A stretch of DNA of 20,114 nt from RGIG9079 sp964567845 (GTDB lineage Bacteria > Bacteroidota > Bacteroidia > Bacteroidales > Marinifilaceae), in NCBI GenBank assembly GCA_964567845.1, contig CAZMOG010000033.1, positions 1 through 20,114 of the forward strand. The letters are read 5' to 3'. The notes under the pieces were generated by a model. It searched no databases. It was not told the DNA's origin and worked only from the letters and a program-made list of their open reading frames with translations. A program made the position numbers and the translations under genes. Shown in pieces: positions 14,765-20,114 of this stretch; position 1 is the stretch's first letter, and each line of letters begins with the position of its first letter.

Positions 14765-15400
14765 ATGAGCACGGAAGAGATTAAGGAGAGTTGGATAAAA
14801 GTGATTTGGGAGCTATTTATCAAACGAGGCCTGCGTAGCACCTCGATGGATGATATAGCTTCTGCATTGCATATATCCAAGAAGACCCTATACTTGTACT
14901 TCAAAAATAAAGAGGACATAATACTACAATGTATGTCCTGGACTGCAAACCCCGATTTTCAAGCAAAAGTTATAAAAGCAATTGAAAACGAAAGGGCCCT
15001 TACTATTTTGAATACTTTCAAGCAAAGGATTCTTCAAGATTCCGGCTCCTATAACATCCCGGCTATTTTTTATGACATTAAAAAGTTCCATCCGGCCATA
15101 TATGATCAGATAAATCATCAACAACAAAAATTCTTCAGCACCATATTGACCCACGTGGTTAACAAAGGAATAAAAGAGGGGGTCTTCAGGGAGACAGACT
15201 CTCTCAAAGTTCAGATATGGCTGATTGGCTACGTTATGACATCACTAAAAGAACCGGATGTTCAAGAGGTTGCATTAGCAGAACTAACAAAATCGCAACA
15301 AAAGAAGGTTGTCAATGTGCTCTTTGATAATTTGGCATATAGTATTGCCACCCCCGAGGGGCTTAAAGAGTTTGAAACAATAAACAAAAATAATAAATAA
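14765..15400 (+). CDS. TetR/AcrR family transcriptional regulator
   Basis: DNA-binding repressor that probably controls the efflux operon it heads. I start at ATG 14765 (211 aa), because the alternative upstream TTG lies close to the promoter and adds a non-family extension. The TetR_N helix-turn-helix spans about 11-57: ELFIKRGLRSTSMDDIASAL then HISKKTLYLYFKNKEDII, with the typical recognition helix and the YxYFxxKE turn. The C-terminal part (60-211) is helical and variable, as expected for ligand binding. The outer membrane factor gene begins 4 nt after the stop, so regulator and pump are cotranscribed. Autorepression released by a pump substrate is the usual arrangement for such loci; the ligand is unknown. 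Confidence 0.9.
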   Translation: MSTEEIKESWIKVIWELFIKRGLRSTSMDDIASALHISKKTLYLYFKNKEDIILQCMSWTANPDFQAKVIKAIENERALTILNTFKQRILQDSGSYNIPAIFYDIKKFHPAIYDQINHQQQKFFSTILTHVVNKGIKEGVFRETDSLKVQIWLIGYVMTSLKEPDVQEVALAELTKSQQKKVVNVLFDNLAYSIATPEGLKEFETINKNNK

Positions 15401-15404
15401 TTGT

Positions 15405-16691
15405 ATGAAGAGAAGATTTCTAATTATCGCAACGCTATTCGTTGCAGGATTCTCAGTTTCGGCACAAGAACAGGAACAACAAACCGAGTTCTCGATAGAC
15501 CAGGCTGTCGAGTATGCAATTGAATACAACAGAACGCTCAAAACATCAAAAATGGATGTTGAGTACAAGCGTAAACAAATCACACAGGCCATCTCACAGG
15601 GATTGCCACAAATCAACACATCATTGGACTATAGCACCAACTTTGGTTACAAAATGAACTTTGGTGGAAATGCAATTAAACTCGAGGATCAGCTCGCATT
15701 TACCGCAAGTGCATCACAACTACTATTCAGCGGACAGTGGATTGTAGGAGTTCAGACCGCTAAGATTGCCCGTCAGATTTCTGAGTTGGGAGTTGAGGCT
15801 ACCGATTTGGATATCCGTTCAACTGTTCACACTCTTTACTATACAATTCTGGCATATCAGAGAATGGGATCAATCCTTGAAAATAACTTGGTCGATATGG
15901 AGGTTATTCGCCAACATACCGAAAACATGTATGCACAAGGAGTTGTTGAGGTTACCGATGTTGACCAAATCAGAGTTACTGTAAACCAACTTCGCAACAA
16001 CCTATACTCTGTACAGAGAAATACCGAGGTAAACAGTAATTTATTGAAGATTCAAATGGGTCTACCGGTTAATTCACAAATCAAATTGACCGACAATATT
16101 GATAACATGATAAGCAGTGATCAATATAACTCATTGGCAACCGAGCAGTTCGATATTAACCGAAACATAAGCTACAAGCAGATGATTAGCCAAGAGAATC
16201 TTCAAAAGAAGATGGTTAGCATTGAGAAGTGGAGTTTCGCTCCAACAATCACTGCAAGATACTCATATTTGGAGAAGATCGTTGAGCCATCGTTCAGCAT
16301 GTCTCCAAGCCACTCGGGAGCAATCAACCTTAGTTTCCCTATATTTACAGGATTGAGCAGAAAGTCCAGTCTTGAGATGCAGAAAATCAATTTGGACAAA
16401 ATTCGTTTAAACCGTGAGCAACTTGAAGATAACTTGAACATGCAGGAGATTCAATACAAGTTTAATTTGAGAAACGCTATTGAAAACTATCAATTGCAGA
16501 AGAGCAACTTAGAGGTTTCAGAGAAGGTTTTGACCAACTATAGAAATAAATATGATCAGGGAGTTATTTCAAGTTTGGAGTTAACCCAGGCTAACACCAA
16601 CTTCTTGAATGCCCAGACAAACTATACAACAGCGGTTTTGACACTCTTGAACGCTCAGGTAGAGCTTCAGAAACTTCATAACTCACTATAA
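15405..16691 (+). CDS. TolC-like outer membrane efflux protein
   Basis: Outer-membrane channel of a tripartite efflux pump. It is 428 aa with a signal peptide (1-20; basic MKRR, hydrophobic core, cut after SVSA). Two outer-membrane-efflux repeats follow. Each has long helices of coiled-coil character (VEYAIEYNRTLKTSK; LQKKMVSIEKW) and beta strands (LPQINTSLDYSTNFGYKMNF; FAPTITARYSYLEKI). LSFPIFTG and the YDQGVISSLELTQA segment near the C-terminus are typical TolC-family positions. The length is in the normal 410-480 range. It lies 4 nt after tetR and 33 nt before the membrane fusion protein gene. The family is firm; the substrate cannot be read from the sequence. Confidence 0.92.
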   Translation: MKRRFLIIATLFVAGFSVSAQEQEQQTEFSIDQAVEYAIEYNRTLKTSKMDVEYKRKQITQAISQGLPQINTSLDYSTNFGYKMNFGGNAIKLEDQLAFTASASQLLFSGQWIVGVQTAKIARQISELGVEATDLDIRSTVHTLYYTILAYQRMGSILENNLVDMEVIRQHTENMYAQGVVEVTDVDQIRVTVNQLRNNLYSVQRNTEVNSNLLKIQMGLPVNSQIKLTDNIDNMISSDQYNSLATEQFDINRNISYKQMISQENLQKKMVSIEKWSFAPTITARYSYLEKIVEPSFSMSPSHSGAINLSFPIFTGLSRKSSLEMQKINLDKIRLNREQLEDNLNMQEIQYKFNLRNAIENYQLQKSNLEVSEKVLTNYRNKYDQGVISSLELTQANTNFLNAQTNYTTAVLTLLNAQVELQKLHNSL

Positions 16692-16724
16692 AGCAAATAG
16701 TAATAATTAATAATATTAATAAGA

Positions 16725-17750
16725 ATGAAACAGCTAATTTTATCAGCTATCGCATTGGCAACTATCGTGGGTTGCTCTGACAAAGAGACAAAGAGCACTG
16801 TCGAGGAGGCTCGCCCCGTAAGAATTACTGTTCTTGACGAGCAGACAATTGCAAAGACTCTTGAGTACAAGGCTAACCTTGTAGCAGATGAGCAGGTTTA
16901 TTATGCTCCTGCCATGACAGGACGTATTGGAAAGATTTATGTTGAGGTTGGTGATCGTGTAAAAAAGGGAGATCTTCTTGTTGAAATGGACCCAACAAAT
17001 CTTTATCAGGCAGAGGTTCAATTGAAAAACATTGAGGCAGAGTACAACCGTGCCGTTAAGTTGAACGAAACCGGAAGTATCTCTAAGCAGAATTACGATG
17101 CAGCCGTAACTGCATACGAAGTTGCCAAATCAAACTTTGACTTCTTGAAAGAGAACACAAAGATGATTGCACCATTTAATGGAGTTATTACCGGAAAGTA
17201 TTTCGAGGACAAGGAGCTTTACACCGGAGGTGCATTCGGAGGAGCAAGTAAGCCATCAATTGTTTCTGTAGAGAAGATCGACGTTATGAAGGCCTACGTT
17301 ACAATCTCTGAGCAGTATTTCGCTACAATCAAGAAAGGAACAAAGGTTGAGTTAACAACTAATATCTATCCTGACAGAACTTTCGAGGGGACAGTTAGCA
17401 TTGTATATCCTACAATCGATCCACAATCTCGTACATTCACAGTCGAGGTTAAGATTCCTAACAGCGATGAGTCATTGCGTCCCGGAATGTATGGTAGCAT
17501 CAACTTCCTCATTGGAGAGACAACGTCGGTTGTTGTTCCTGCGCTTGCAGTTTTGAAACTACAAGGTTCAAACAACAGATATGTATTCATTGAGGAGAAT
17601 GGCGTTGCAAAACGTGTCGATGTTAAATTGGGAAAACGTTTTGAGGACCAGGTTGAGCTTATCAGCGAGCAAATCAAGAAGGGCACACGCCTTATCACTG
17701 CCGGCCAGGCAAAATTGGTTGACGGATCAAAAGTTAGTGTTGTTGAATAA
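16725..17750 (+). CDS. RND efflux periplasmic adaptor (membrane fusion protein), lipoprotein
   Basis: Periplasmic adaptor linking the RND pump to the outer-membrane channel. It is 341 aa with a lipoprotein signal ending in IVGC (lipidated Cys17), so it is anchored in the inner membrane. Domains in order: a split lipoyl/barrel-sandwich region (YYAPAMTGRIGKIYVEVGDRV before the hairpin, TKMIAPFNGVITGKYF after), a short alpha-hairpin (about 91-147), a beta-barrel with VKAYV-like strands (MKAYVTISEQYFATIKKGT), DPQSRTFTVEVKIPN and LRPGMYGSI, and a membrane-proximal C-terminal domain. The hairpin is short compared with AcrA. It stands 18 nt before the RND gene. The family call is firm; it could serve drugs, bile salts or fatty acids. 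Confidence 0.92.
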   Translation: MKQLILSAIALATIVGCSDKETKSTVEEARPVRITVLDEQTIAKTLEYKANLVADEQVYYAPAMTGRIGKIYVEVGDRVKKGDLLVEMDPTNLYQAEVQLKNIEAEYNRAVKLNETGSISKQNYDAAVTAYEVAKSNFDFLKENTKMIAPFNGVITGKYFEDKELYTGGAFGGASKPSIVSVEKIDVMKAYVTISEQYFATIKKGTKVELTTNIYPDRTFEGTVSIVYPTIDPQSRTFTVEVKIPNSDESLRPGMYGSINFLIGETTSVVVPALAVLKLQGSNNRYVFIEENGVAKRVDVKLGKRFEDQVELISEQIKKGTRLITAGQAKLVDGSKVSVVE

Positions 17751-17768
17751 TCTGAATAGATTTAAACT

Positions 17769-20114
17769 ATGAGTATTTATAAATCAGCGGTAGAAAAACC
17801 TATTACCACCTTGATGGTCTTTGTTGCCATTATGGTGTTGGGTATTTTCTCATACATACAATTGCCGGTTGATCAGTACCCTAAGATGGACCCGCCATAT
17901 ATTACAGTTATGGCCACCTATCCCGGAGCTAATGCAACCGACATTGAGGAGAATGTCACAAAAATCCTTGAGGACCGACTCAACTCGGTCGATGACCTAA
18001 AAGAGCTTACATCTAAATCATACGAAAACCTTGCAGTTGTAACCCTTGAGTTTGAATGGGAGGCTAACTTGGACGAGGCTTCGAATGATGTTCGCGATGC
18101 AGTGGATCAGTGTATTTCAAGTTTGCCCGATGATATTGACCGCCCGACAGTCATGCGTTTCAATACATCAATGATGCCTATCTTGATCTATGCAGTTACA
18201 GCCGAGGAGTCATATCCCGGATTGAACAAGATTATCGACGATAAGGTTGTTACACGTATGAACCAGGTTGACGGAATTGCATCGGTAACTCTATCGGGAG
18301 TTCCAGAGCGTGTTGTTTACGTTGACCTAAACCCCGTAATGCTTGATGCTTACAACTTGACCATCGAGGGTATTGGAAATGCTATCCTTGCCGAGAACAT
18401 GGACATCTCTTCCGGTAACATTAAGATGGAGCAGATGGACTACTCTATGCGTGTTGAGGGAGAGTTCGAGGAGAGTGAGGAGATTGCAAATATCCCTCTT
18501 GGCGTTTCAAACGGCAAGACTGTCTATTTAAAGGATGTTGCTCAGGTTCGCGATACCATCAAAGATATTACTCTTGAGTCTATGGTTGACCGTAGAAACG
18601 GAGCAGTTCTTTTGATTACCAAGCAATCCGACGCTAATGCCGTTCAGGTTGCCGAGGAGGCAAAAGCATTATTGGCAGAGTGTCAGAAAGAGCTACCATC
18701 AGATATTAAATTCGAAATCATCTCTGATAACTCTGACTTCATTATCAAGTCAATCAACAACTTGCAGGAGACATTGATGTATGCATTGTTGTTCGTTGTC
18801 CTTGTGGTATTCTTCTTCTTGGGACGCTGGAGAGCAACATTCATCATTGCCTTGACAATTCCTATTTCATTGATTGTGGCATTTATCTATCTGTTTGCAA
18901 CCGGTGAATCGTTGAACGTTATTTCGTTGACATCACTCTCTATTGCAATCGGTATGGTTGTTGACGATGCCATCGTGGTACTTGAGAATATTACAAAGCA
19001 TATTGACCGTGGTAGCCACCCGAAAGAGGCTGCAAAATATGGAACCAACGAGGTGTGGGTATCTGTTATTGTAACAACACTTGTAACAGTTGCGGTATTC
19101 TTCCCATTGACTTTGGTAACCGGAATGACCGGAATTCTGTTCAAGCAGTTAGGTTGGATTGTATGTATCACTATATGTACATCAACAATCACTGCTATTT
19201 CGCTTACCCCTATGTTGTGTTCACAATTGATGCACATGTATGATCCTGACAAGATTGCTCAAAGCAAATTCAGCTTCTACGCATTTACGACCAAGAACCT
19301 TGATAAGCTTGATAACTGGTACGAGAACATTATCCGTTGGTGCTTGAAACACAAAGTAGTTGTGATTACCTCTATGACATTTATCTTCGTTGGTTCATGC
19401 GGATTGTCAAAATATATTGAGACCGACTTTATGCCACAAAATGACCAGAGCAATATGAATGTCTATATCAAGATGCAAACCGGTCAGAAGGTTGAGATTA
19501 CCAAAAAGATTGCAATGGAGATTGACTCTGTTATTCGTGCCGAGGTTCCTGAGATTCGTTTGATGAATGTCAGCTATGGTAGCGAGGAGACTGCTTCATT
19601 TGCATCTATGATGAGCTCTACCGGTACCAATATCGCAAATATGCGTATCAGAGTGTTGGAGCTTGAGGATCGCGAAAGAGATGTATTCCAGATTGCAGAT
19701 CAGGTTCGTGACATTTTGAAACGCTTCCCAGAGGTACTTGTATACACTGTTACTACATCAACCGGAGGTTCTATGGGCAGCAACAATGTTACATTCGAGA
19801 TTGTTGGTCACGACTTTGCTGCAACCAGTCTTATGGCCGCAGAGTTGGCCGAGAAGGCAAAGGAAATCCATGGAGCCGCCGATATTAACATCAGCCGCGA
19901 CGACGATAGAGCTGAGCTACAATTTATTCCTGATAGAGACAAATTGGCTCGCCACGGATTAAGCGCAAGTGCTGTTGGAACTCAATTAAGAAACAGAATC
20001 TACGGATACCGTAACTCTAAGTTTAAGGAGGATGGTGAGGAGTACGACATTATTGTACGTCTTCAAGAGGATTTCCGTGCATCACTTACCGATGTCGAGA
20101 ATATCATTATCAAC
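17769..20114 (+). CDS. RND family (HAE1-type) efflux transporter, partial, runs off the right edge
   Basis: Proton-driven inner-membrane pump of a tripartite efflux system. The frame opens at ATG 17769 and stays open for 782 codons to the last base; full members have about 1,000-1,070 residues. Visible: TM1 (about 10-30, PITTLMVFVAIMVLGIFSYI), QLPVDQYPKMDPPYI and TYPGANATDIEENVT (porter domain start), the TM2-TM3 region around 336-376, and TM4 with the proton-relay pair Asp399-Asp400 in GMVVDDAIVVLEN (395-407). TM5-TM6 follow (VSVIVTTLVTVAVFFPLTLV; VCITICTSTITAISLTPMLC), then a second set beginning near KVVVITSMTFIFVG and the second porter domain. The acidic pair and DFMPQNDQ fit drug (HAE1) exporters and not the metal class. 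It is the last visible gene of the tetR-led operon. Confidence 0.93.
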   Translation, partial: MSIYKSAVEKPITTLMVFVAIMVLGIFSYIQLPVDQYPKMDPPYITVMATYPGANATDIEENVTKILEDRLNSVDDLKELTSKSYENLAVVTLEFEWEANLDEASNDVRDAVDQCISSLPDDIDRPTVMRFNTSMMPILIYAVTAEESYPGLNKIIDDKVVTRMNQVDGIASVTLSGVPERVVYVDLNPVMLDAYNLTIEGIGNAILAENMDISSGNIKMEQMDYSMRVEGEFEESEEIANIPLGVSNGKTVYLKDVAQVRDTIKDITLESMVDRRNGAVLLITKQSDANAVQVAEEAKALLAECQKELPSDIKFEIISDNSDFIIKSINNLQETLMYALLFVVLVVFFFLGRWRATFIIALTIPISLIVAFIYLFATGESLNVISLTSLSIAIGMVVDDAIVVLENITKHIDRGSHPKEAAKYGTNEVWVSVIVTTLVTVAVFFPLTLVTGMTGILFKQLGWIVCITICTSTITAISLTPMLCSQLMHMYDPDKIAQSKFSFYAFTTKNLDKLDNWYENIIRWCLKHKVVVITSMTFIFVGSCGLSKYIETDFMPQNDQSNMNVYIKMQTGQKVEITKKIAMEIDSVIRAEVPEIRLMNVSYGSEETASFASMMSSTGTNIANMRIRVLELEDRERDVFQIADQVRDILKRFPEVLVYTVTTSTGGSMGSNNVTFEIVGHDFAATSLMAAELAEKAKEIHGAADINISRDDDRAELQFIPDRDKLARHGLSASAVGTQLRNRIYGYRNSKFKEDGEEYDIIVRLQEDFRASLTDVENIIIN

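Noticed and set aside
15284..15619. 111-codon minus-strand frame across the tetR/tolC junction
   Set aside because: Antisense shadow of two confident genes, with no promoter or domain.
17366..17698. 110-codon minus-strand frame
   Set aside because: Antisense to the membrane fusion protein gene, whose reading frame is complete and typical.

Overview
The window looks like chromosome from a member of the Bacteroidales (phylum Bacteroidota). The clues are several upstream boxes of the Bacteroidota sigma-factor type TAnnTTTG (repeatedly TAACTTTG), very little Shine-Dalgarno sequence, an ExbB / membrane protein / ExbD / ExbD cluster of the kind seen in this phylum, and protein sequences typical of the order. 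Base composition is fairly AT-rich by eye. I cannot name a genus. All calls come from reading the sequence and from recalled family knowledge; nothing was searched.

Layout. 1-755 (-): phosphoglycerate kinase, cut by the left edge. 867-1310 (+): tRNA adenosine deaminase tadA. 1373-3624 (-): the shikimate pair aroB-aroA, overlapping by 4 nt. 3729-4841 (+): dprA, divergent from aroB. 4925-6259 (+): glutamate dehydrogenase gdhA, followed by a strong hairpin. 6337-8129 (+): tatD and a type I asparaginase, 5 nt apart. 8269-10582 (+): a four-gene proton-channel operon (ExbB, an unassigned four-helix membrane protein, two ExbD proteins) ending in a textbook terminator. 10656-10727 (+): tRNA-Arg(CCG). 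10796-12581 (-): an ABC-type ATPase plus a DUF4435 (TOPRIM-like) protein. 12646-14580 (-): dnaG primase. 14765-20114 (+): a tetR / outer membrane factor / membrane fusion protein / RND transporter operon, the last gene cut by the right edge.

Most genes are ordinary housekeeping genes: glycolysis, aromatic amino acid synthesis, tRNA editing, nitrogen metabolism, DNA uptake or recombination, replication, envelope energisation and drug efflux. The exception is the ATPase + DUF4435 pair between the tRNA and dnaG. Its gene order, domain pairing and tight coupling match the architecture of PARIS (AriA/AriB), an anti-phage system with an ATPase sensor and a TOPRIM nuclease effector. This is the best candidate for an undescribed or divergent system here. 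Its 3' end lies in a 27-bp repeat that also occurs at the tadA/aroA convergent junction.

Smaller points of interest are a tRNA promoter that overlaps the preceding terminator, possible leaderless starts for dnaG and tadA, and the unassigned membrane protein inside the ExbB/ExbD operon.
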